This document shows positions 11,271 through 16,871 of a stretch of DNA of 64,000 nucleotides, piece by piece. The stretch's first letter is position 1. Every line of letters begins with the position of its first letter. This DNA comes from Ferrovibrio sp. (GTDB lineage: Bacteria > Pseudomonadota > Alphaproteobacteria > Ferrovibrionales > Ferrovibrionaceae), in NCBI RefSeq assembly GCF_019636075.1, contig NZ_JAHBYG010000011.1:1-64000 (forward strand), written 5' to 3'. A program made the position numbers and the translations under genes. The notes under the pieces were generated by a model. That model saw only the letters and a program-made list of their open reading frames with translations, searched no databases and was not told the DNA's origin.

Positions 11271-11312
11271 AACATTGTTACCACCGTCACTCAGCGTGGT
11301 TGGATCAGCCAC
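1..11312 (-). CDS. Giant RTX-like beta-repeat protein (C-terminal part beyond window)
   Basis: Read from the minus strand, one frame stays open from a GTG at 11312-11310 to the left edge, giving about 3770 residues with no stop. The N-terminus reads MADPTTLSDGGNNVTLN, without a signal peptide. Nearly all the rest is a degenerate unit of about 45 residues of the form VDLGGGNDKLTLADGG, NTVTVSNVETV, TGGSGNDTVT, roughly 80 copies. Near residues 3130-3310 (about 1370-1930) the units give way to classical RTX nonapeptides (GGKGNDNLYGG, GGEGADKLDGG), then a segment with DSDTLVIRGDAGD, after which the 45-residue units resume. Such proteins bind calcium and leave the cell by type I secretion; the C-terminal secretion signal would lie outside the window. 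A huge surface adhesin or matrix protein is the likeliest role, by inference. The nearest exporter genes are at 30696-34245. A GAAGGAG ribosome-binding site 11 nt upstream favours this GTG over an in-frame GTG at 11324. Confidence 0.9.
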   Translation of the reverse strand, partial: MADPTTLSDGGNNVTLNSIDALTGGAGDDVVTIAQAAANAPIDLLGGNDQLILGDGNNRVIVSNTESITTGSGNDTISLGTSGSAFVNLGSGTDTLNLSSLGNTVTASGIENIIGGAGADSVTYATPMSKATVSLGDGADSLKLADGGNTVSVMSVETVIGGSGNDVVSSLKSFESGSRVDLGGGTDTLSLSAGGNTVSVANVESVSGASGADVVTVETAVTGGVFNMGDGADKVTLADGGNVVSVSSVETLLSGNGADTVTITNGANGVQVDLGGGADSLALSKGTNNLTVANVETITGSASSETVTLVGDNPNVVVDLGAGTDTLSLTSGTNNVTIANVETVSGGTGNDSIYVSGSTSKLSLSLGGGQDSVVLGGASTVSISGVETLVGSNGADIVTVTQRAEALNVDLGGGNDTLKLSNDSNNVTAANVESITGGASADTLVLTTQLQNGNIDLISGNDSLKLADGGNKATIANVDTLVGGSGADIITTDKPISGASYDLGDGADSLSLGKANNTLTVTNIETVTGNSGTDNITFTDSLTTSSSVDLGAGIDTLRLEGANNVGTVKNAENISTGAESGNDDITLGTSIVKGSVNLGTGDDKLTLTGSDNSLTVASVETLVGSSGADTVTFRDAASGTVDLGGGNDKLTLNGTNGTVTVVNTETLTGSNASESVQIGAPASGMVIDMSGGNDSVALANGTNNISVAGVETVTGGSGSDTVTVTKAGSAEMDLGAGADKVVTVGGANRLTLTNVETVSGGSGADTVQLKDALTTSHQIDLGAGQDSLQLADAVNTGAVTNVENIVGGNQADTITLGNATAKANVQLGDGADTLILANGTNKVTIGGVETTIGGSGSDTVSVVGAQVPSYVDLGAGADTLKLGSAGSNVTIANIETVTGGSAADVVTSSTSLTNAKIDLAGGRDSLQLSDGGNTLTVQNTETIIGGSGNDIVNLGKAMSGQVDLMEGTDQLNLAKGSNNISVSNIEVITGNSGADVIRMGQLLTPNVSIDLGAGSDRLFLASGGANTGTVTNVENIIGGDGADTLTMGSALASATIDLGAGDDSLKLANGTNKIAISNVETITGGSGNDTLTISTQMNAGSRVDLGAGNDSVKFAKGANVVEVSGAETITSGSGADQITLTGGMTGSVDLSSGADKLTLKDGDYTLTVSGVETIVGGSGDDFITNKAVVKNQAVDLGGGNDTLKLANGTNIQTVFGVETLIGGSGNDTITIGDAVTGSYDLGGGLKDKLVLAVGGSVITVNNVETVVGSSGNDTVYLGPNQSLSSLDLGAGFDTVGLSGTHTLSLNNIEAVAGSAGADNITLTSLMTNGKVDLAGGSDTLKLANGTNSLTVANVETTTGGTGNDTVTFAGTGRIDLGEGTDVLRFADGGNNAATVANIEQISGGTGNDHLTLTSTWPSSSVIDLGAGNDKISLTNADNTLTFANVESVDGGSGQDSITLASAVTGGKVDLFGGFDTLKLANGDNTLAVYNVESLVGGTGNDTITFSGTGSVNLGAGADSLTLVGASNTVTVAGVETLTAGAGNDTVTFSEQINGGKVDLAGGNDKLILANGPNTLEVANTETIIGGNGTDTITLNGKAYLDLGESIDVVKLGDGTNSVTLANVEIVQGGAGKDTVTLANNGNNVTLSGVETITGGSGNDTINLTGGLQGGVIEGGDGADLLRLGDGGNTVTVSNVETIIGGSGDDYILLTGKSYVDGGAGYDVVKLANDQSRITAVNVEKIISDSVINDVTLQLDTTVSNGDFDFGDGNDGLILADGGNTLTTTNIETVTGGSGNDTLTFNGDGNVDLGGGKDTLTLGPGGGNVTVTGTETINGGAGDDTVTLGEPSTGTQINLGSGDDTLVLADGGNSVTVTGTETIIGGTGGDDVTLGGPVDGAEVDLGDGNDKLTLADGGNTITVSNVETLTGGAGDDDVTFNGSGKIDLGGGNDTLTLGGEGPNNVTVSGVETLNGSSGTDNVTFTQPIQGGGIDLGDGEDSVTLADGGNSVTITNVESVAGGAGDDTVYFNGDGNVDLGAGKDKLVLDDDGANVTVAGAETIQGGAGEDSVTLADGGNTVSIADVETITGGTGADTVTLDGAVDGGSVDLGDGADKLILSNEGPNSLTVANVETVQGGASNDDITYSGTGSIDLGGGKDSLTLTGDSNNVTVSNVEAITGGAGDDTVTLVPPSVAGVIDLGDGNDKLILASDGSTLTVANVETLIGGSGNDDITLQDPVLSGSIDLAGGKDKLTLADGDNVITVSNVETLVGGSGDDTVTFNGSGSVDLGDGEDTLQLGNGGVTVTASNVENVTGGTGNDTLVLGPDATGNVDLGAGSDKLILSGGDNTLTVANVETVQGGSGDDTITYSGTGTLDLAGGNDTLILTGSANAVTVANIENIEGGAGKDAVTLTASLVNGEIDLGDGADSIKLADGGNSAVIGNVETITGGSGNDNITLAAAVAGGSVDLGAGTDSLTLADDTNSLTVTNVESLTGGYGDDTVTFNGAGGTIDLGDGADSIKFTGTGVTATVGGAETVTSGAGNDTITLGANAEGRVDLGAGSDKLILSGGTNTLTVANVETVQGGSGDDTVTYNGTGTLDLGAGADSLTLTGSANSVTAANIETITGGSGADTVTLGTGLSNGKVDLGAGSDSLKLADGGNSATLANVETVTGGSGNDAITLAAAVAGGSIDLAGGSDSLTLADGTNSLTVANTETITGGSGNDTVTVSTALTGKVDLGGGSDTLILNGVGNIVTAGNIETITGGTGADSITLTTSLTNGKVDLGAGSDSLKLADGGNTLTIANVETITGGSGDDSVSFSGTGSIDLAGGNDTLTLTGSANSVTAANIENIQGGSGKDAVTLTASLNNGKIDLGAGSDSLQLANGGNSATLTNIETITGGSGNDIITLGGALAGGNIDLGAGKDSLQLADGTNTLTIANAETVTGGSGNDNVTYSGVGTIDLGAGSDKLTLTGSGNSVTVTNTETITGGSGDDAVTLSNTVGSGTINLGAGNDSLKLADGGNTLTVANVETVTGGSGADSVSFSGTGTLDLGAGNDTVTLSGGSNVTLANVENIVGSTGNDAVTLSGAVTGATINLGAGADSLQLANGTNTITVANVETVTGGSGNDTITVTGSTGVYLIGGDGNDVLTGGDGNDTISGGAGSDILSGGAGNDLFIASQDAIWTSGWAAKNVGSPDAAGTNETVSITGDVRTYDIIDGGDGIDTVQLSDSDDALFLDDKYSDAAVSGARIKNVEFINAGGGNDVVDLTSTTYSHGSVTIDGGDGNDVLWASSGDDTLLGGKGNDNLYGGAGSDYLDGGEGADKLDGGSGNDVIIYDSADTMIAGGSGTDTLKVASATSALNLNDSRITGFEVLDLANGGLDTVTLTPTDVLRISDSDTLVIRGDAGDVINASGFTGRLADTVVDGITYANFANGGVTLAVQYGLLLNGQEVTMPGSAGDDILVLAGAVSGASYDLGDGNDKLQLANGTNSLTATNVETVLGGSGNDTVTYSGTGSIDLAGGSDTLILTGAANSVTVANTETITGGSGNDAVTLQNKLSNGSIDLGGGSDSLTLANGGNTLTAGNIEAITGGTGDDHVTLASVVSGGNYDLLAGNDSLTLANGTNSLTTTNIETVTGGTGADTVTFNGTGRVDLGAGNDVLNFGAAGGSITVSNVETVNGGAGADKLTLGSGTNTLTVNNVETVTGNSGADTVTYSGTGSIDLAGGNDKLILGAGGNTVSVANTETITGGTGADSVTLTSTVAGASIDLAAGSDSL

Positions 11313-12145
11313 GGTCGCGCACACTCCTTCGAAAGAACCAGTTCATCGCAGGTCGGTTTTCTGAACCGCAGATGAACCATTGAAAAAATCGCCACCACAA
11401 CAAAAGCACCAAAAGTGACAAAACCATTTTAAGACAAACAAACCAGCGGCCATCCATTTCAGGATGCCTGCCGGTTCAAAAGCCCTCGCCACTTCCACCA
11501 CTCAAGACTGCTGCACCGCCTTCCGGCGTTCAGAATTTCGAGTGGTTTTCACTACCGCCAGACGACTAAACCTGATTCGGCTTAACCAGCCTTTCGCGAT
11601 GGCCAGACACTACCACGGATTGCGCGTCAACCAAGCAAAAAAGACAATAAAAACATGATAATCATCACATGCGGCATTTTAGCACGCACCTGCGAAATCG
11701 CGTCATAATTCCATGGATTCAGGCTCAAAAGACCTAATCATGGGTTGTATTTCCAACATCCGAGCAAGGCCATATCGGCTCGCCCGACACCCTGCGAAAG
11801 TAGGCCCGATGGTCGATATAGCTGACCCAGCGGAAGTCTTAGCCGCCTGCGCGTTCCTGATGGACTGCTGGCCACAATGTTCCAAGTCTGAAATCTGCGG
11901 CCACCCCAAACCAAATGATGCCCAATATTTCGCCACAAAATTCAGCGGCTTAGTTCGAAGTGACTAGATCAGCCTCAAGGCCATGCCAGAAGTATTGCGA
12001 ATTTTTATCGAACAGAAATACAACTAAACAAAATTTTTATGTGTAATACACTAATGCCGCCCGATATCCGCGGAACTGCAAAACTGGCACCAGCATCAAT
12101 CATGATCACGGTCGCGTGATGCGCGGCATACGCTAATGGCCGACG
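11313..12145. other. Gene-free stretch upstream of the giant repeat gene
   Basis: About 830 bp, more AT-rich than its neighbours. It must contain the promoter of the giant repeat gene, but I see no convincing -35/-10 pair. Short open frames near 11700-11970 exist on both strands and overlap each other; none has a recognisable motif or a good ribosome-binding site. A small hairpin (ATCACG, loop GTCG, CGTGAT) lies at 12105-12120, just outside the 205-bp repeat; it lacks a T tract. The stretch may be the scarred chromosomal side of an island junction. Confidence 0.5.
11324..11330 (-). promoter_or_regulatory. Ribosome-binding site of the giant repeat protein
   Basis: The minus strand reads GAAGGAG here, 11 nt before the GTG start at 11312. 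It decides the start: the only other in-frame start before the upstream stop, a GTG at 11324-11322, overlaps this site. Confidence 0.6.
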
Positions 12146-12350
12146 GAGATCAGCCCTGCCCTGCCTGCCAGGCAGCGGCATCGCGGATCACGATGCTGAA
12201 TCGGTCAGCCAGCTCCACCAGCGCGGCCCGGCCGACCGCTTCGGCCGAGAGCGGCTCGCCCCCCAACGGATCGGGCAGCGCGCGGGTGCCCGTGGCAGCC
12301 GCCACCACGGTGTTGCGGAAGCCCAGATCGAGGGCGGCCCGCGCCGTGGC
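12146..12350 (-). repeat. Left copy of 205-bp direct repeat
   Basis: Aligns without gaps to 59892-60096 on the same strand: 196 of 205 bases match, and the stretch 12268-12350 is identical. Homology starts 4 bp beyond the stop codon of the isochorismatase reading frame and stops abruptly at 12350. All nine differences are silent in that frame. The repeat brackets the whole block 12351-59891. Confidence 0.95.
12150..12350 (-). pseudogene. 3' fragment of an isochorismatase-family gene
   Basis: Encodes the last 65-odd residues of an isochorismatase-like hydrolase (from ATARAALDLGF to AAAWQAGQG and the TGA stop), identical in protein sequence to the end of the complete gene at 59896-60513. The catalytic Asp, Lys and Cys all lie in the missing part, so it cannot be active. 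Upstream of 12350 the sequence is unrelated, and a short open frame continues only to 12374. It is the remnant of a gene end at an island boundary rather than a decayed gene: it contains no frameshift or stop. Confidence 0.9.
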
Positions 12351-12384
12351 CATACCTGTCCCATACGCAATCAAAAATGCACAG

Positions 12385-13224
12385 TCACCTGGAACAAATC
12401 ACTATGCCAACAAAGATTATGATCGCGCCAACAAGACGCAATCTGCGCACATCCTCGCGCAACATGAAATAACCGAAAAGCGTAACCACGAGGACGCTGG
12501 TTTCACGCAATGCCGACACGACACCGATAGGCGCTCGCGATAACGCGAACAAAAAAATGGAGAATGAGGCCGTGCCCAATAATCCACTAAGTAAAATTGG
12601 CGCCGCCTGATCGCGTAAAGCAGAAAACAAACGGCCCCGGCGCATCACAAAAGCCACCAGGACAAAAAAACTGCCATCCAGGGCAACAAGCCAAGCAATA
12701 TATGAATACGGCTCCCCACTTGCGCGTATGCCCATGCCATCGACGGCGCTATAGGCCGCGACGGATAAAGCCGTAGCGATAGCAGCAACCCAGAAACGTG
12801 GGGCTAAAGCCACGCGCCTGCCGTCCAAAGCCATTGCCAGCAAACCGCATGAAATCAGCAATATGCCCGCTGCCTGAGCCATGCTTGGAATCTCCCCAAG
12901 CAAACCGAACGCTGCCAACGTGGCAAAAAGCGGCACCAGCCCCCGTGCAATAGGATAGCCTTGGCCAAGATCGCCCGTAGAATAAAGTACGGAGATAGAG
13001 AGTTTATATATTGCATGGAGCAGGATTGAAGCGGCCAGCACTGGCCATACGGATTGCGGCAATGGAGGCAGCCAGAAAACTGCCGGCCAAGCTATACCAG
13101 CACTGACGATGTTCATTCCCGCCAAGCCAACGAGGCGATCCGCACCGGCTTTGATGAGGGCATGCCAGGCCCCATGCAGCACTGCCGCGCCGATCACGAC
13201 CAACAATATCCAGTCGGTCTGCAT
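12385..13224 (-). CDS. EamA/DMT-family membrane transporter
   Basis: About 279 residues, almost entirely hydrophobic, with the two similar halves of five membrane segments each typical of the drug/metabolite transporter superfamily. Conserved EamA features include the late P-I-G-V-V-S-A-L-R-E-T-S-V stretch before the last two helices. I chose the ATG at 13224 (MQTDWILL) over an upstream start at 13275, which would overlap the Nudix gene and add a polar tail before helix 1. It is the last gene of the minus-strand run from 22415 and may move a precursor or lipid-linked intermediate across the inner membrane, but the substrate cannot be read from the sequence. Its stop lies only 35 bp from the left 205-bp repeat. 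Confidence 0.8.
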   Translation of the reverse strand: MQTDWILLVVIGAAVLHGAWHALIKAGADRLVGLAGMNIVSAGIAWPAVFWLPPLPQSVWPVLAASILLHAIYKLSISVLYSTGDLGQGYPIARGLVPLFATLAAFGLLGEIPSMAQAAGILLISCGLLAMALDGRRVALAPRFWVAAIATALSVAAYSAVDGMGIRASGEPYSYIAWLVALDGSFFVLVAFVMRRGRLFSALRDQAAPILLSGLLGTASFSIFLFALSRAPIGVVSALRETSVLVVTLFGYFMLREDVRRLRLVGAIIIFVGIVICSR

Positions 13225-13241
13225 GCTCACGAAGCCATTAC

Positions 13242-13760
13242 TCAGCCGATACGGCTGCGATTGATGTGCTGCCAAAGCGCAAAGGCGTCGTATGGCGTAA
13301 TCCGCGGCATGGCAAGCAAGGCCTGAGCGCTGAAGGCGCCTATGGCGCGGCCTTCGCCAAGCCTTAATTCGGAAAGTTGCTTGGTTGGCAACGTCACTTC
13401 ATAGAAAGCTCGTGAAATCTTGCCGAGACCGCAATAGGTGAAGTCGAAATCAATCCTGGAAAAATACCTTGGCAAAGAGGCAGGTATAACAAGAGCGAGC
13501 TCTTCATGCAGTTCTCGAAGCAAACCGTCTATTTCCGTCTCTCCTTCCTCCATAGCTCCGCCGAACAGACCCCAATGATCAGGAAAGAATATCTGCGGTA
13601 TCGCATCGCGATGCTGCAACAGATACCTACCATCATCAAGCTGTAGGATCGCAACTGCGGCAGGTTGCGGCCGCAGGCGCGCCGTGGAAACCAGGAAAGG
13701 ATGATCCGGGGGCAGCATGCCCGACGGTTGTTCGTCCCGCGGAGGATCGCCGACAATCAT
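13242..13760 (-). CDS. Nudix hydrolase
   Basis: 172 residues with a near-perfect Nudix box: GAMEEGE, then seven residues, then RELHEEL, the final glycine of the consensus being replaced by alanine. Nudix enzymes cleave nucleoside diphosphates linked to another group; in glycan loci they often act on nucleotide sugars (GDP-mannose mannosyl hydrolase type). Here it may recycle or proof-read an NDP-sugar made by the same operon; this is inference. It overlaps the upstream SDR gene by 4 bp, so translation is likely coupled. Confidence 0.85.
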   Translation of the reverse strand: MIVGDPPRDEQPSGMLPPDHPFLVSTARLRPQPAAVAILQLDDGRYLLQHRDAIPQIFFPDHWGLFGGAMEEGETEIDGLLRELHEELALVIPASLPRYFSRIDFDFTYCGLGKISRAFYEVTLPTKQLSELRLGEGRAIGAFSAQALLAMPRITPYDAFALWQHINRSRIG

Positions 13761-14656
13761 TGCGAAGCGGCGGCTCCAGCCTCGACAGAATGCGCCGTTG
13801 CGAGGCCGTCTTCCAGAGAGGTGAAACGAAAATCAGGGAAAGCCTTGTGCAAAGCCGTAATATCGAAACGCCGATAAGTTATCGGAGATTGGCGCGGGGT
13901 ATGCACGACCGGAACAGGCGGCGAGAAATGCCCCGCCACCAGCCGCGCCACATCGTCGAAACTTGGAGAATGGCCCGTAGCCAGATTTAGTACGCCATCC
14001 GATGTATGTTGCAGCACCAACTGGATCAGCGCAGCGGCATCATCGACTGCGATATGGTCTCGCGTTTCCTCACCCGCCCCACCGAGCGTGATCTTGCCGT
14101 CCTTAACGGCTTGGCGGCGGAAACGGTTGGGACCGTAAGAATTATGCGTATCTCCAGCACCATAGACCATTGTAGGGCGAAGAACCGCATAAGGAATCTT
14201 GGCCGCCGCCTGGCGCAGCAACGTTTCGCGAGCTAGGTGCATGGCGCTGTATAGATCTGTGGAAATCGCCGGGCTTTGCTCAGAGACAAGGCCATTATCG
14301 AATGGATAGACCGCATCCGAACTGACATAAACAACATGGGATGGTGTTTTCATCTCTATGGCGCCGCAAACAGCGTCTGCCATGGCGATGTTGCGCATAA
14401 AGGTGGCGCGATCTCGCCCTTTATCTGGAGTCAGCGCGCTGAGCAGCACCACGGCATCGCCTTCCCGCAGCACGCCTGCCAATGCCGCCCCTGCCTCAGC
14501 CTTGGTAAGATCAATTTCGGCAGAGGTAAGCGGCAGATGCGACATGCCGGCTGCGGTCAATCGCCGGCATAGCGCACGGCCGATGAAGCCCCTGGCCCCG
14601 ATAACGACGACCCGAGGCAACTGCGCTCCGGTGGCTTCTCGATGATGCGTCAGCAT
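13757..14656 (-). CDS. SDR NAD-dependent epimerase/dehydratase-like protein with altered active site
   Basis: 299 residues. The Rossmann motif GARGFIG is near residue 20, and the body follows the extended short-chain dehydrogenase fold (VYVSSDAVYP, then VLRPTMVYGAGDT). The catalytic Tyr-x-x-x-Lys is not seen: the matching place reads YSAMH, so histidine stands where lysine normally holds the cofactor ribose and lowers the tyrosine pKa. The enzyme may therefore be a reductase or epimerase with changed chemistry, or a binding protein. The start has a GAGAGA ribosome-binding site. It follows the dehydrogenase homologue after 9 bp. Confidence 0.8.
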   Translation of the reverse strand: MLTHHREATGAQLPRVVVIGARGFIGRALCRRLTAAGMSHLPLTSAEIDLTKAEAGAALAGVLREGDAVVLLSALTPDKGRDRATFMRNIAMADAVCGAIEMKTPSHVVYVSSDAVYPFDNGLVSEQSPAISTDLYSAMHLARETLLRQAAAKIPYAVLRPTMVYGAGDTHNSYGPNRFRRQAVKDGKITLGGAGEETRDHIAVDDAAALIQLVLQHTSDGVLNLATGHSPSFDDVARLVAGHFSPPVPVVHTPRQSPITYRRFDITALHKAFPDFRFTSLEDGLATAHSVEAGAAASQ

Positions 14657-14665
14657 GGTTCTCTC

Positions 14666-15940
14666 TCAACTGGTTCCAAGCGTGTGATATTCCAGCCCGA
14701 GCGCACGTGCCGCAGCGCCATCGACAATACGGAATGGATCTATCAATAACCTCGGCCCGCGCAATTCCGCCGCCATTGCAGGCAAATTGATTGTGCGAAA
14801 CACCTGCCAAGGCGTCATAATCGCCACCGCATCCGCTCCGGTCCACGCAGCCTGCATGCTATCCATGATCGCATGTCTTGCCGGCAAATCAGGAAGCGAC
14901 TTTACCTCAGGATCGAAGGCGCGGAGGTTAAGATGCGGCAGCGCCCGTAGAAGTGCCACAGCCGGAGAATTCTTGATGCTGTGCGTATTTTCCTTGTAGG
15001 CGAGGCCAAGCAGCCCCAAAGTGGGGTTATCAACCCGACCGACAAGGCGTTGCTGCAAACGCCGCAATGCCCAATCCTTACGATACCGACTATTCGCCAT
15101 CCAAGCGCGCACAACCCCAACATCCGCGCCGACACGATCACCCATCGCTACGACAGCAGCCAGATCGCGCTCCAAATTGCCGCCGGATATACCGAGGCCA
15201 GGATTGATATACGAATACGGACCGATGCGGCGATCAAGCCGCAAGGCCGGCACTATTTCCGCCCAATCGGCACCGATGCCTTCACTCACCTCTGCCAAGG
15301 TATTGGCCACCGATACCGAGGCGACAAGGCAACAGTTAATAGCTATTTTCGCCAACTCTGCGCTCTCGAAGCGCATCGGCAATAATGGGCAACCAAAAGC
15401 CTCGAGATAAATCCGCCATGCATCCGGCAATGGCCGCGAAGGATCATCCAAGCCAAGAATGAAACGCTCTGGCTGAGCAGCCCGCTCAATGGCTCGGCCG
15501 AAGATAAGAGTTTCGACCTGATAGAAAAGATTCTTCTTATCGCGCGACAAAGAGCGTGTGAATCCCGGCTGCACCTGGCTAAGCACCACCATTGCAGCGT
15601 CTTTCGCCATGGCGCCATCCACACGGGCAATGAGATTCTGCAAAGGTCCGAAATCAGCTCTACCGGCATCGTCGGTAGCGACATCCAATGCGATATACAC
15701 CACGTCGCAGTTGGCCAAGTCGGAAATATCCGCACTAAAGATCAGCGAGGCGGCATTCCTTGCCGCCATCTCCGGCAAATCAGGCTCCGATATCGGCCAG
15801 CGCGCCGCCTGTAAAGCCGCGATCAGTGTGGGATCAGGATCGTAACACAGAATCTCGAAGCCCTTGTCCGCCGAGGCAATAGCCGAGTTGAGCCCAAGAT
15901 GGCTCATTCCAGCGAACCCTATGCGCGGCCTCTTGCTCAC
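14666..15940 (-). CDS. UDP-glucose/GDP-mannose dehydrogenase homologue lacking the catalytic cysteine
   Basis: 424 residues with the three-part architecture of the family: an N-terminal Rossmann domain (GFAGMSHLGL), a central helical domain, and a C-terminal NDP-sugar-binding domain (GLAYKENTHSIKNSPA). In active family members the central loop reads GxGFGGxCFPKD and its cysteine carries the thiohemiacetal needed for four-electron oxidation. Here, near residue 250, it reads GLGISGGNLERD, with asparagine in place of cysteine. A sugar-acid product is thus unlikely; a two-electron oxidation, epimerisation or redox-neutral step is possible. The GTG start overlaps the stop of the upstream gene (GTGA). 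Confidence 0.85.
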   Translation of the reverse strand: MSKRPRIGFAGMSHLGLNSAIASADKGFEILCYDPDPTLIAALQAARWPISEPDLPEMAARNAASLIFSADISDLANCDVVYIALDVATDDAGRADFGPLQNLIARVDGAMAKDAAMVVLSQVQPGFTRSLSRDKKNLFYQVETLIFGRAIERAAQPERFILGLDDPSRPLPDAWRIYLEAFGCPLLPMRFESAELAKIAINCCLVASVSVANTLAEVSEGIGADWAEIVPALRLDRRIGPYSYINPGLGISGGNLERDLAAVVAMGDRVGADVGVVRAWMANSRYRKDWALRRLQQRLVGRVDNPTLGLLGLAYKENTHSIKNSPAVALLRALPHLNLRAFDPEVKSLPDLPARHAIMDSMQAAWTGADAVAIMTPWQVFRTINLPAMAAELRGPRLLIDPFRIVDGAAARALGLEYHTLGTS

Positions 15941-16860
15941 GACACCTTATCTGTCAGGTGCCGGAGGTGGCCATTGATCCAAAGATCGTTGCCGATATTG
16001 CCAAAGCCGTGAGCCGCCGGATCTGAGCAGCGGCGGCAGAATTCAGCATATTCCAGCGCCCAGGTCGGATCCGGCATTGTCAATACGCTCGTTTCTTCAT
16101 CAGGACGGCCGCTGGGCAGCTTGCGATCGCGTAAAGTGAAACTAGCCGGCCCCCATTTGCATAACGAACTTATATGCGCGCTGCCCTTCTCTGCCATGAT
16201 GTCGGCAGAAAAGTGATTGCGCCAGGAAAGCAATGTCATTTCCATCTCAATATGGATATCACCATCCAGGGCGAAAACGACATGGTCGTAAGCCGCATTC
16301 TCGAAGCGCCGCGCCGATATCATCCTTGGCAGCCCAAGATTCGCCCCGAACCAGTACAACACTGTATCCAGAAGATGCGAACCGAGATCAGGCAATACTC
16401 CCGCGCCCTTATCGCGCCAGACGGATTCACGAACCAACCGGGCAGTACCATTACCATAAAACAACCGCACCGAATAAATGCGGCCCAAAACCCCACTGGC
16501 AATCACCTCGCGCATACGGGCGAAATGTGGCTCGAACCGGTGATTATAAGCCGTATAGCAAAGCACGCGTTTTCTTTCAGCTATGCTTTGCAATTCCCTT
16601 AACGCGGCGTCGTCTTCGGCGCCAAGAGGCTTCTCCACCAATACATGTTTGCCGTTCTCCAGCAGATAGCGCAGTAAAGACAACTTTGCGCCATCAGGGG
16701 TGCAGACCAATGCCGCATCATAATCCGCCAACGGGACGTCACGAATATCTCTATAAGAGGCCTCGGCATTGATTGGGTCGATGGTGGCGATGCAAGACGC
16801 ACCGGCAGCGCTCCGACGCTTATAGCCTTGCACCCCTAACCCAACGACGACGATGCGCAT
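15937..16860 (-). CDS. Gfo/Idh/MocA-family oxidoreductase
   Basis: 307 residues. The N-terminal nucleotide-binding motif VVVGLGVQG is followed by the family hallmark EKP (VLVEKPLGAE, near residue 96), whose lysine is catalytic. Members reduce or oxidise a sugar hydroxyl or keto group with NAD(P); several act on nucleotide sugars, as WlbA/WbpB-type 3-dehydrogenases do. Within this run it probably makes or uses a keto-sugar intermediate. It is spaced 11 bp from the kinase fusion and overlaps the next gene. Confidence 0.85.
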   Translation of the reverse strand: MRIVVVGLGVQGYKRRSAAGASCIATIDPINAEASYRDIRDVPLADYDAALVCTPDGAKLSLLRYLLENGKHVLVEKPLGAEDDAALRELQSIAERKRVLCYTAYNHRFEPHFARMREVIASGVLGRIYSVRLFYGNGTARLVRESVWRDKGAGVLPDLGSHLLDTVLYWFGANLGLPRMISARRFENAAYDHVVFALDGDIHIEMEMTLLSWRNHFSADIMAEKGSAHISSLCKWGPASFTLRDRKLPSGRPDEETSVLTMPDPTWALEYAEFCRRCSDPAAHGFGNIGNDLWINGHLRHLTDKVS

Positions 16861-16871
16861 AACAATATCCG

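Noticed and set aside
11703-11967. Overlapping short frames on both strands, considered as an insertion-sequence remnant
   Set aside because: No transposase motif, inverted ends or target duplication could be identified.
12105-12120. Hairpin beside the left repeat as a terminator or recombination site
   Set aside because: Only a 6-bp stem, no T tract, and no counterpart near the right repeat.
12150-12374. Left isochorismatase fragment as a real small gene
   Set aside because: It lacks all catalytic residues, its first codons come from unrelated sequence, and there is no ribosome-binding site; it is best seen as a gene-end duplicate.
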